In this document: positions 1 through 10,049 of the stretch, one piece after another
How the letters are laid out: each line of letters begins with the position of its first letter
Position numbering within the stretch: the stretch's first letter is position 1
Source: Parasitella parasitica
Lineage: Eukaryota > Mucoromycota > Mucoromycetes > Mucorales > Mucoraceae
Reading direction: 5' to 3'
Assembly: GCA_025201805.1 (NCBI GenBank)
Contig: MU619325.1
Coordinates: 1 to 64,000 of the forward strand
Length of the DNA stretch: 64,000 bases
The notes under the pieces: model-generated
Told to the model about the DNA's origin: nothing
Seen by the model: only the letters and a program-made list of their open reading frames with translations
The model's database searches: none
Translations under genes and position numbers: made by a program

Positions 1-1125
1 GTTTCCACTGGACAATGTCTCTATCAAAAGTTATCTGCAAAAACAGTTTTATTTTTCAATATTTATCATAAATATCACATATTTGCTCATAACTTTCAGT
101 AAATGAGATCATGTTTAACAATTAACCTTTAAATAAAATTATAACGCAGTTGTATTCATAGGAAACCTTTTTTTGTATTTAATCAGCTAATCATTAAGAA
201 TGTGAATCATTCATCGATAAGTTTAGCCTCGCAATTTAAAATAAGTACAACCCAGCTAGATGGTTTCGATACGAGCATTCTATTGATTACTCCTATTTAG
301 TATATAAAATAGTTAGTAATATTTAACTGTAGATGTGGTAAGGAATGATTAACATGATAACTGAGGAGTTGAAAAGTGTTAATCATGGTATTCTATAGGC
401 ACTATAGTTTGCATTAAACGTTTAATCTATCTTAGAATATTAATGTTAAGTAATTTAAGAGAATACTATATCCATCTCGAATCATAATTGTTCACTATTG
501 AGGAATGGATTATGCATCCAACCATGAAGAACACAAAATTATGTTAACATTTATGTTCTTTGATTCCGTTCGGCCTTTTTTTTTTGTGGCACACGAGCTA
601 AGCACAGGTTGGTAAAGTCAATCACGCAATGCAATGAAATAGTGTGCAAATAATTTTAAAAAAAATTGATGAAAAAAAAACATGTTATTATGCTATGTGT
701 TTGTCGTGTGAGATGTATTATGTTTTTTGAGTGTTCGTAACACGATTTCATTTTCATGGTGAATGATTTTAATATCTCTCGCAAATTTAGCATAATTGGA
801 CAACAACCACGTGCATTTCAATAGATCGTTGCTTTCAGAACAAATTCACTATAAAAGGTACTAGCTTCTCTGACTAATTAGCACATGAATTTAGGTATAC
901 GGATATATTGATTTTGTGGAAAACTAATCTATTTTATCGAATCAATGTTTTATTGAGGAAAATAAAGAGACAATTAAATTATCAAATGTCTTGAATGTAG
1001 TGTTTGAGCTTCTTCATGGATGCTATATCTTTTTGGCGTTTTAAGCCGGAAACAAAATTATGGTCACTAAATAAAGTAAAAAACATTGACTAACTAGCCT
1101 CATTATAATTGTATGTATTGTGAGT
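1..1125. other. Intergenic, repeat-bearing
   Basis: I see no supported gene here. The stretch is AT-rich with stops in all frames. It contains one copy of the dispersed repeat described separately and otherwise forms the 3' flank of the alkaline phosphatase gene. Confidence 0.7.
107..281 (+). repeat. Dispersed repeat, copy A
   Basis: This segment matches 40114-40291 in the same orientation. The best-conserved core is 173-267, with about ten mismatches over roughly 94 aligned bases when compared by eye. It includes the shared string TCATTCATCGATAAG. I see no clear terminal inverted repeats or target-site duplication, and no coding potential. The element type is unknown; a decayed transposon, solo LTR or MITE piece are all possible. 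Confidence 0.75.
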
Positions 1126-2874
1126 TTACCAATTTAGTCTTTTTGTGATATCATCGAGATCTAAATTCAAATAATTTACGATAAATGCGCCGATATCTGT
1201 GTTTTCATGATTCCCTCTCAATGATTCCGATTTGCTTCCATAAGCATACAAATTGACGTCGACTGCAGTGTGCCCCATGGTCGTCCACTTTTAAATTTTT
1301 AATATGCAGATTATTGGAAATTAATGGCATCCAAACATTACCCCAATCTCGGCCCTTTTGCTTATAATATCTGCAAGAGCCTTAGCAAAGAACTCGTATG
1401 TCAAGTTGTTCTCTTTCCAAGCCAGTAATTGATTTATTTCAGCATCTGATGCATCTTCTACACCGGTTCCATCCTTGATAATGACCTCTATAAGATATTC
1501 TCTTGTATCCTTACCCTCTGAAATAGCTTGCATCCATTTCCAAGCCAAAATTTCGCTCGAGTTTTTTACTTTGATCAGAACTTCAGGATTCCATTCATAC
1601 TCTGGATACTCTTTAGTAACCTGACGCCCAACTGTTAACCCGCCCGTTTCGTGATCGCTTGTAGCAATCAGCACTGTTTCAGGATTCTGCTCAACGAATT
1701 TCATGAGTAATTCTATAGTTTGCTGATACTCCCAAACTTCTTCAAATTGAGTAGCAGGATCATTGCTATAAAGAAACCATTAGAGGTGGGATTTACAAAA
1801 TATATTATTGATGCCTACATATGGCCAGCCATATCAATTCTGCTAGCTTCTACCATCAAGAAAAACCCCTCTTTCGAATCCTTGATGGACTCTTTGAGGA
1901 TATCGAGAGCTTTTCCGGCCATTTCAGGAAGAGAAGGTTGGATAGAGGGCTTATTGTCTATAGCATAATCCATGTGCTATTGTTTTGAACAGTAAAGGTT
2001 GGTTTTTCGCGTATCTCTTCTATTAAAAATTTACACACATGAGGAGCAAACAAACCCATTAACGGCAACTCGACGTTCTTTGGATCTAATTGATCAAATT
2101 GCTGTCTGGTTGTAATAGTATCCCATCCATAATCTCGCTTAGCATCACCGATTAAATTGCGATTATCTAATCTACAGCTCTCCGCTGTGTTATTGCTTAA
2201 AAACTCGCACAAACCGCCCCCAAACATTAAGTCTACGGTTCTGCCCAAGGGTGTGTAGCCAACTTGATGTTCTGCAATTTGATTTTCCCAATCCCGCCAT
2301 CCGATATGAGCAGAAAATGCAGCAGGTGTGGCATGCGTAACTCTAGATTTTACTACTAATCCAGTTTTCATGTTACGGTGTACCTTGGCAGACTCCAAAA
2401 CAGTTCCACATGGTGCCTCGTCAGGATTTACTATAGATGCTAGATTAGGTATAGGATTTGGGGCGTATATCTTTATGGGCGTACCTCCAATAGCACCATT
2501 GTATGTTTTAATGGCACAAGAAAAGGCTGTGGCGCCTGCAGCGCTGTCGGTAATTAAGCTAGAGCTACTCTGCGTACGACTCGTGCCAACAAGGATCTTA
2601 TCCAGAGGGAAGATAGCGTTTACTGGTAAATCTTCTCTCCACCTGTAGTATTGCCTTGCAAAAGTCTCGGATGCAGGGCCAAACCCGTCGCTGATCATCA
2701 TGATAACGTTACGTTTGGGTTCTGTTTTGAAATTTATTCAATGAGGGAGATTTTTTTTGAGTGATGCGGATAACTACCGTTAGTGTGCTTTTTCATAACG
2801 AGAATAGTAAATAATGATATTCCGGCCAAACAGAGAAAAGCTGTTGCTGCAAGACGACGATGATATCGGGATGT
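1126..2874 (-). CDS. Alkaline phosphatase, vacuolar Pho8 type
   Basis: This is a metal-dependent phosphomonoesterase of the alkaline phosphatase superfamily. Reconstructed exons are 2874-2778, 2721-2039, 1976-1819, 1765-1342 and 1287-1126. The first resolved exon encodes a hydrophobic segment (AATAFLCLAGISLFTILVM) fitting the type II membrane anchor of fungal vacuolar Pho8. A basic stretch and the strand leading into MMISDGFGPAS follow. The nucleophile motif is TDSAAGATA, metal-site motifs are VTHATPAAF, SRIDMAGH and TSDHETGG, and the C-terminus carries TTMGHTAVDV. In this family two zinc ions and one magnesium are bound. The residue after the Asp of SRID is Met, where yeast and animal enzymes usually have His. 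The true start lies in an upstream exon that I could not fix: an in-frame stop precedes 2874 just before a plausible acceptor. The 3' end is secure. Confidence 0.88.
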
Positions 2875-3388
2875 CTAAAATCGTGTATTTTGTGGAATAA
2901 GTAAATGAATGTGCGGTTGTATCTGAAATAGACTAAAACGAGAAGAAAGATAGACGCATAGTATTTCTTGAAAGAACCAAATAAACGAAAAAAGGGGATA
3001 GATGGATTATTGTTTAAGGAGTTGCTTGGTTAGAAGCTTGGAAAGTAAGGGATTCTGATTGATAAAGCATACTACACAGTAGCACCAAACTCGCTTATAC
3101 TATTCAACAACCCAGCTTTTTGACATTTATAATGTATAAGTTGTTTCGGATCATACCAGAGCATATTGCAAATCCTTGTTTACTTTTGGCAGCAACTTTT
3201 CCACATCCTGATCCTGCAGTTGACTGTATCGCGGAATGAAGGTATAGTCAATAACCATTTCACAAATGTTGGCCTCAGAAAAAGAGTGGTCGAATACAAA
3301 ACCGTGCATCTAGCAGCATTTTGTCGTCTGATCCAAGCAATATTATTTCGAAGCCAACTGTCAAACGCAAAATTATAAAAAAAAAAAA
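2875..3388. other. Divergent promoter region
   Basis: This stretch lies between the resolved part of the alkaline phosphatase gene (-) and the four-pass membrane protein gene (+). It should hold the first phosphatase exon and both promoters. I could not identify a convincing start codon for the phosphatase here. Confidence 0.5.
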
Positions 3389-4156
3389 ATGAATGCATGG
3401 GACACTGAATCTGGTGAAAAAATCCAAGTAGCATCTTCTCCAGACCCTACCAAAGCTTTTGAAAGCAACAAACAAGAGTTGCCTTCAACAGATCAACCAT
3501 TACATGCTGCTAGTACTAGCATAGATATTCCTACGCCTTCACCTTCACCTGCTGTGCCTGAGTCAAGTCCTAATAATGACTCTGCCTCCGAAAAGCCTAG
3601 TCTACCACGATTTATTCTGCGAATTTGGCAATTTTTTGCTGCCATTGGTGCCTTTGGGTTCCAAGTTGGAGCATCTCCGGTATGTTGACCGTTACAACAA
3701 AGAAACCCCTCAAACTAATGAAATTTATAGTATTCTGGGGAGCCAATTCCATTTGGAAAATTAGGGTTACTTTACTATGGATACACCGTATGCTGGGTAT
3801 CTATTGTGTGGAGCTCATTTAATATATTTGTGTATTTGACAAGACGATTTGGCAAAGGCCATAAAGTCAAGCGATTCGTCTCGACGCTTTTTGATTTTAT
3901 TCTAGCTGCATTATTCGGCGTATGTGTATTCTATGAGATCGCAACTTACCAATGCAAACCTGGCATGCACAACGGATGGTAAAAAAAAAAAGATTGCATG
4001 AAACGCATGTATACGATGATATACTCACAACTTCTTTTTATTCTCAGGTGCAACTTTTACAATACTGGCCTATTCTTCTTGATGTCTCTGTTTTTAACGT
4101 ACGTTATACATGCACTATGGGATGTCTTTGGTGCAATGTCCTGTCTAAGAAAATAA
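3389..4156 (+). CDS. Four-pass membrane protein, MARVEL-like topology
   Basis: Three exons (3389-3679, 3731-3978, 4048-4156) join to a 215-residue protein; the summed length is a multiple of three and both introns are GT-AG. The first 75 residues are polar and rich in Ser, Pro and Asp. Four hydrophobic segments follow, around residues 77-97, 108-130, 145-168 and 184-208. A short basic cytosolic loop (RRFGKGHKVKR) lies between the second and third. The protein ends in Arg-Lys. The four-helix layout and size resemble MARVEL-domain proteins of fungal membranes, but no diagnostic motif is visible, so that assignment is inference. No function can be given. Confidence 0.7.
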
Positions 4157-4550
4157 TGTACAATGTATATTGATGATAACCTAATAATTACTATATAATA
4201 ATAACATGTATGACATACTGCATCTACTTTCTTAAAAATATCGATATTTTAACACGAATACAGAGATTATCGAAATAAGGAGCTTCTTTTTTTTTGTTTT
4301 GTTATTTCAAGAGTATACAATTTAAGGGGTTATAAATTGATGGTCCTTGCATGTCGAAAGTTTTGTTCCATCTTTATCTGACACATGACGTTAATTCATA
4401 AATATTATTAATGTACAAAGGACAACATTTTATTGACTGCCAAAAGATTTGATTGAATCCAATACAGTAATGATTATGAAAATATACTTTAATGAGTGTG
4501 TTGGCCTTTAAAAAGGACTGGCAGATGCATGAGGAAAAACCATGTTCTTT
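4157..4550. other. Intergenic, convergent 3' ends
   Basis: This is AT-rich DNA between the ends of the membrane-protein gene (+) and DOT1 (-). I see only 3' UTR-like sequence. Confidence 0.6.
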
Positions 4551-6363
4551 TTAGCGTCCATACATTTCTTCGAAATAAGGTGCTAGTCGGCTGCGGTCCA
4601 CAGTTCCAATATAGTACTGACCACCCTTATTTGTCCAGCTAACAGCTTCAGAATAATATTCAAACTCTTCGACTCGTAGGATGGATTCAGGCATATTTAA
4701 AGTACGTTGATTAATTTTATGATTCTTGGGAACAAATGATTTCAAAGAGATGATTTTGGTGCCCTCTTTCAGGTCTAGAAAGAGTTGTGCCAACGCCTGA
4801 TTTGTAGCTGCATCGAATGCGTAATTGTTCACTAATAATACGTCGGATCGCTTAAGTGTGGAATAAAGATCATTGGCTGCAACATCAAGGAAATCGCCAT
4901 GTCTGAAATGAATTTTACCTGTAGGTAATCGCCAGGCTCTAATCTCACATTGGTTAGAATTGGTCATTCATACACAAATATCAACATTTACACTTACTTC
5001 ATACGCGCAGCATATTCCTTTAATTGTCTTTTGGCGAATTTACACGGTGTCTCCATTATTTCTATACCGTAAGCTTCACATCCAGTTTGTGCAGCTACTT
5101 GAAGTACAACATTTCCAATGCCACAGCCCAGATCCATAAAAACACTGCGGGAATTAACCCCTGTTTTCGTGATGAAATCCTTAACCAAAATGGGGTTGAT
5201 CTCTCCATAGACATTATTCGAAAATGCTACTAGAAAATTAGTGCACATGCATAGAATGCAAGTATAAATATATTAAATACCTTGATAATTATTTAACGCA
5301 TCTGCCTGACGTGCTACGGTTCGACTATAAACCTGAAAAAGAATATGACAAGCCAAGTCGTAATTTGGATGACACATGTCCCTGGCATTTTTACTAAGAA
5401 CGCCATCTGCCTTAAATTGTCGTATAACCTTGTTAAACTCTCTAATAGCCTGAGCAAATCCAGCTCCATTACGGCGATTACGATATTTTATGAGATTGCG
5501 CATGATTCCATGAGATTGATTTCCGAGTAATTTCTGTTCTTCTGATGTCAGATAACAATCGTAAATAAGTTCTGCTGTGCGCATCAAATCAGTGATGGGA
5601 TTGTATTCATCTTGATCCTCCTCTTCTTCCTCGTATTTTCCAGCTGCGTTTTTAATTACAGGCTTTAATAGCAGAAAGCTGAAAAGCAGGTCAGATAACA
5701 AATAAATAAATAAAACCTTTAATACGTACTTTTCAGGTTCGATGGATCCGGGATATTCAAGAGTAGCACGCAAATTTTTTTCTTTGTGGGTGGGAGCAGT
5801 TCCACTTGGATTATCTGAGTCAGGTTCAGTGAAATCTAATCGAGTAAATTGCGGTTACAACAAATAATAATCAGAGATACTGTACACAACTTACATGGTC
5901 TGTATTGAACAATCTCAGCTTGAACGACTCTATCTGAATGTGTGATGGATTTTCCCGGTTTAGATTGAGGTGTTTTGTCTTTTGCAGCTTTCTTCTCTCG
6001 GGTATTATCGAATGCAGAACTTGATAAACGTCTTTTTGTAACTGTGGATTCAGACTTTGATACATGTTCTAAATGTTCAGCTTTATTCGATGTCACCGTT
6101 GTAGTGCTTTTGGTAGTAACAGTGGCACTAGCACGAACAGTATGGGATACCGTCGTGGATGTCTGTATTTGACTGTGCGGTTGTTGCTTTTGGGAAGTTG
6201 ACGTTGCTGTTGCTGCTGCCGCTGCTGCCGCTGCTGCTGCTGCTGCTAACTTGCTTGCCATTACTTTTTTGGGTGGCAATGCCACTGTTTGCTTATTTTG
6301 ATCTTTCTCGATCAAAAGATGGCTTCTGTCATCTTTTTTTGAAGAACTATCAATTGTGGTCAT
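4551..6363 (-). CDS. DOT1: DOT1 histone H3-K79 methyltransferase
   Basis: DOT1 is a nuclear SAM-dependent enzyme that methylates Lys79 in the histone H3 core. Five exons (6363-5895, 5835-5730, 5678-5281, 5229-4998, 4938-4551) sum to 1593 nt, or 530 residues. The N-terminal third is disordered, with an uninterrupted Ala run followed by Thr/Ser/Lys-rich sequence. The catalytic part holds the SAM-binding motif VFMDLGCGIGNVVLQ, then IEIMETPCKFA, the VNNYAFD strand that follows the fold's catalytic loop, and the C-terminal VSWT/YYIGTVDR signature of fungal and animal DOT1. I chose the ATG at 6363 because an ATG further upstream in frame lies in unsupported sequence. The SWI3-like chromatin gene lies 292 bp upstream on the same strand, but the two should be transcribed separately. 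Confidence 0.93.
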
Positions 6364-6655
6364 AATTACTTTGAGAGTAAAAGAAAGAAAAGCAGGGAGA
6401 CTCAAAAAAAATCGACACTTTTAGTTAATGGAAGGCCAAGGAAAATCCTAAAGCCATCCAGTAATAACTAACGCGGCTTCCTAATAGATGAGACTTTCTT
6501 TTGAAGCCAACTTGAAAGCATTCAAGATGAAGTTGTTCATTTATTCTGAGAAGTCTACAGATAGTAGTTCCATATTAAAGGCATACTTTTATATATATAT
6601 ATGTATTTAAATATGTTCTTTTATACAAATTTTTCGTGCTTCAAGAAAAAAAGAA

Positions 6656-6782
6656 TTACAAAGACATCATGTTATTAAAGCCTGGAGGACCTGGTTGATG
6701 TTGCTCCTGCTGCTGCTGTTGATGGTGCTGTTGATGTTGCTGTTGCTGGTGATGTTGCTGTTGCTGTTGCTGTTGCTGGTGA

Positions 6783-6814
<32 letters not shown>

Positions 6815-9622
6815 TTGAAATTGAAGTTGCTGCTGCTGAAGTTGCATTTGCATTCTTAATTGATATTGTTGTTGCTGTAATTGCATCTGTTGCAACACTT
6901 GAGGTGATTGCTGAGGATTTAGTTGTTGCTGTGGCTGTGGCTGTAGATGTGGTTGTTGGCCATTAAGGAACATGGAAGGACTAGTGCCAGCTAACTGCTG
7001 CTGCAGCTGTGCCGGTGTGATGCTATTAGCGATTGCAGTTGCAGAGCTACCTCGCTTGGTCATTTCGAGATGAATTGAAAGTAACTTCTTCTTCAACAGT
7101 GATTGATCATGCTCAAGCTGATGTTTTTCCTTTTCCAATTTCCTCTTTTGTTCCTCCACTACATCTTCGAGTGATACATAATGAGATGCTTGTTGTTTAT
7201 ATTGAGCCAATTTAAATCGGATTAACGTGTTTGTCAAGTTACATAATTCGTTCTCTTCCTTTTCGGTTTTAGGTGATTCTTGTTCTTCAGTTATCGCTTT
7301 TGTGTCTGCTCCTTGCTCTTCGTCTTGCTTCGCTTCATCTACTTTTTCTACATCTGACGTGTCTTTCTTTTCTGATTCAACCTCACAATCCTCTTTTGCA
7401 CCCTCAGCTTTTTTTTCTTCCTCTTTAACTAAAGTCTCATCTTCTGCTTCAACTTCTATCATGATTTCGTCTTTAAATTTCTCTATATCAATGTGCCCTG
7501 CTGCTGCTGCCACTTCTGGTTGGACAGCTGATGCCAAGAATGCAACTGCTGCCATGATTGGATTTTCTTGGTACTGTGCAAAATCATATTGTAACAAGCC
7601 CAGTTTTTGAATCTCTACATCAGAAAATGGATCATTTGTTGGTAACTGAAGATAGTGTAAAATGCATTCCTCTTGAGTTCTTGTGCCAACATGGTTAGAT
7701 ATCTTTTCCCAGTCGTCTTGGTATAACTTTAGACCTTGTTTTAGTAGTGATTCTTCTTTTTCATCCCAAGCGTCGCCATCTTCAGTATCATCGTTTTTAT
7801 TTCCAACCCTTTCCAATACAAAATTTCCATTATCTTGGTCCATAGGGTATTTTCCTGCTACAAAGCATGGACGGCAAAGGTAAAAGTTGGTTTGAGTTGT
7901 ACTGCAAAATTGTTCGCTTGTGCATTCAGTTTCACAAGATGAGCATTTTTGAGGTTTCTTCTCTTTCCCAAAACTATAACGACTAACGGCAGGTTCATCC
8001 TTTACGCGAAAATCTTGTTTTTCGTTTGCTTCTTCTGTGAGCTGATTCTCAATGACTTTATCTATGACAACCTTGAACTGGCTGTCAAAAGGTGGACTCA
8101 GAGAAGACAATTTGACTTCAGGATCAACCTACATTCACACCTGTCAGTAGTTGTAACTATAATTCAAAAGGTGAAGTCAAGTTACCTGATAGTTAATTAA
8201 TCCCCATTGTTCCAAAAACGAATGCACACGAAGAATAGCACATACATCACCTATTAAATTACGTCTACATGCTGTAATTGTGAGGTATTCCACGGGATTC
8301 ATACGATAGGTATTCACCATAAAATCACGGTAAGTTTTATAGACCGTAGGTGTTTTTGATTTGTTGCGATCATTAAAGAATTCTGGTAAAGCTCTTGACT
8401 CGATAACATTGACTGTAGTAATATCGAACCAAGCAGCATACGATGGGATAACAATTTCATGGGATTGAATAGTAAGATAACGTTGAGGATCCTCTTCAGG
8501 TAAAGGTATAGCTGAAAGATCTACAGGCAAAAGAGGTGCCTGAATTACAGAATCGGTATTTTCTGTTTTGGCGGTTGGAACCGGACTTGAAGGTGTCTGT
8601 GATGGTGCATTATCCTCAGTAATAAGTGTCGATATTTCGTTTCCTAATTGTACTGTGGGTTGTTCACCAATTGGGGTTTTCACTTTTTTTAATGGACTAT
8701 TTGTATCTAAAACTGCTGATTCATCTGCTGATCTCTTCAAACTCATGCGATTCAAGTGTTTTTCAGGATAATCGTAATCAATAGGTGACATCCACTCGTT
8801 ATACTTGTAACTGTCTAAGATCCAGGTGGCTCTGATATGCCATGGGCTAGATAAACTAGGCTTAGGGACCTGACCATCTCCAATTTCTGTTACCCAAGTA
8901 TTGTATGAATCAGGTAAACCAATGTAATGGATCAATGCTTTTCCATTTTTTTGTTCTTCAATATAAAAGGGGCAACTCTCGCTGTTGAATACAGGCTCAA
9001 CACTGTTGTAAATAATGTGCGTAGCGCTTGGAATTACATCAACAATTTGACCTGGTACGTGAAATTTGAGAAACCTGGTCTACAAGTGCACAGTTCACCA
9101 AATGAACTTACCTCCTAATGCCATTACAATACGTGACCATTCATCAATATCAGTTTTGTTGGTAACTGTTTCGTCAAAGGCAACAACCGGAGGCATATAG
9201 AATCCATCTTGAATCAGTTGCTCTGTGATAACTCTAACAAGTTCAAGGTATATATCTCTTTCTTCTGGCGCGTCAAATTGCCAATCGCTAATGTCATTAT
9301 CAGATTGAAATGTATACGCTGCTTGCAAAATGGTGTAGAGTGGTGATGGTTTAGATAGCATCTCCACATTGAAGAAATGAGTTGGTATGCGAGCAGGTAA
9401 TGGCTTGCTTTGATTTCTATTCAAGCGCAGGGCGTTTTGTTGAAATTGTAAAAATCGAGCTGTAAAATAGGCTAGTTCGGGTGCTGTAAAAGTTGTATCT
9501 ACACCTATTGATCCCAGGTCATCTCGTAAATCCTCAACAATGGCATCAAAGTAGGAAATGGTGCTAGGCTGTTCGTAAAAATTAAAGTCTATCTTGGGTG
9601 CTTGCTCTGTGGTAGTTGTCAT
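6656..9622 (-). CDS. SWIRM-SANT remodelling subunit (SWI3/RSC8/SMARCC type)
   Basis: This is a core scaffold subunit of SWI/SNF or RSC chromatin remodelling complexes. Exons 9622-9112, 9051-8186 and 8128-6656 give 2850 nt, or 949 residues. In order it carries an N-terminal SMARCC-type module (about 1-275), a disordered linker with a basic nuclear-localisation-like patch (PLKKVKTP), and a SWIRM domain (around 365-455). A ZZ-like zinc finger with paired Cys (CSSC, CRPC) and a SANT domain (DEKEESLLKQGLKLYQDDWEKIS region) follow. Next come an acidic stretch and a coiled coil in which Glu and Lys alternate. The protein ends in a long Gln/His tail. SWI3 and RSC8 paralogues cannot be separated from sequence alone. 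In this family the coiled coil mediates dimerisation. Confidence 0.93.
6695..6860 (-). repeat. Gln/His-coding trinucleotide tract
   Basis: This is a run of CAG/CAA and CAT/CAC codons in the last exon of the SWI3-like gene, coding long Gln stretches broken by His. The codons are mixed, so the tract is imperfect, but it is a likely length-polymorphic site. Confidence 0.85.
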
Positions 9623-9967
9623 TTTTCGTTTGATATCTCTTATACGCGTTCAAGGAATATACACATATACACGCAATCACAAATAAATAAGAAAAAATCT
9701 ATACTTTTTAACTTTTCAATATTAAATGTTGGCTTGGTAATATATATTTGGAAATATATTAATAGTTGGTTGTTAAATTGATTAAAAAAGACCTTGATAG
9801 AATGTGGAAACTTGACTACCTTTACAGTATTTCGTTTGTTGATTGCAAACCACTAATTTATGACGTAGTCATATACATAAGCTCTAGGATGTTAGAAACA
9901 TAACTAGTCACGTGATTGTAAAAATGTAATGATTAAAATATTTTTAATTTTTTAGTCATCAATAGAA
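9623..9967. other. Intergenic upstream of SWI3-like gene
   Basis: This AT-rich stretch holds the presumed promoter of the SWI3-like gene (-) and the 5' flank of the tRNA. I recognise no other element. Confidence 0.6.
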
Positions 9968-10041
9968 GCTTCTATGGCGCAATTGGCTAGCGCGTCTGAC
10001 TGTTAATCAGGAGGTTGGTGGTTCAAGCCCACCTAGGAGCG
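9968..10041 (+). tRNA. tRNA-Asn (anticodon GTT)
   Basis: The 74-nt sequence folds as a cloverleaf. The acceptor stem pairs GCTTCTA with TAGGAGC, including one T-G pair, and has discriminator G. The anticodon stem TCTGA/TCAGG encloses the loop CTGTTAA, with anticodon GTT. There is no intron. The internal RNA polymerase III promoter is intact: an A box TGGCGCAATTGG and a B box GGTTCAAGCCC. A T run starting right after the gene is a typical polymerase III terminator. Confidence 0.96.
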
Positions 10042-10049
10042 TTTTTTTA
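10042..10049 (+). terminator. Pol III T-run terminator
   Basis: A run of seven T residues directly follows the tRNA-Asn discriminator base, and a second T run follows a single A. This is the standard RNA polymerase III stop. Confidence 0.85.

Noticed and set aside
3166-3475. Short overlapping frames on both strands before the four-pass protein gene
   Set aside because: They overlap the promoter and 5' end of the spliced gene and have no independent support.
7227-7610. Plus-strand Ser-rich frame of 127 residues
   Set aside because: Antisense to the acidic region of the SWI3-like gene; low-complexity shadow.
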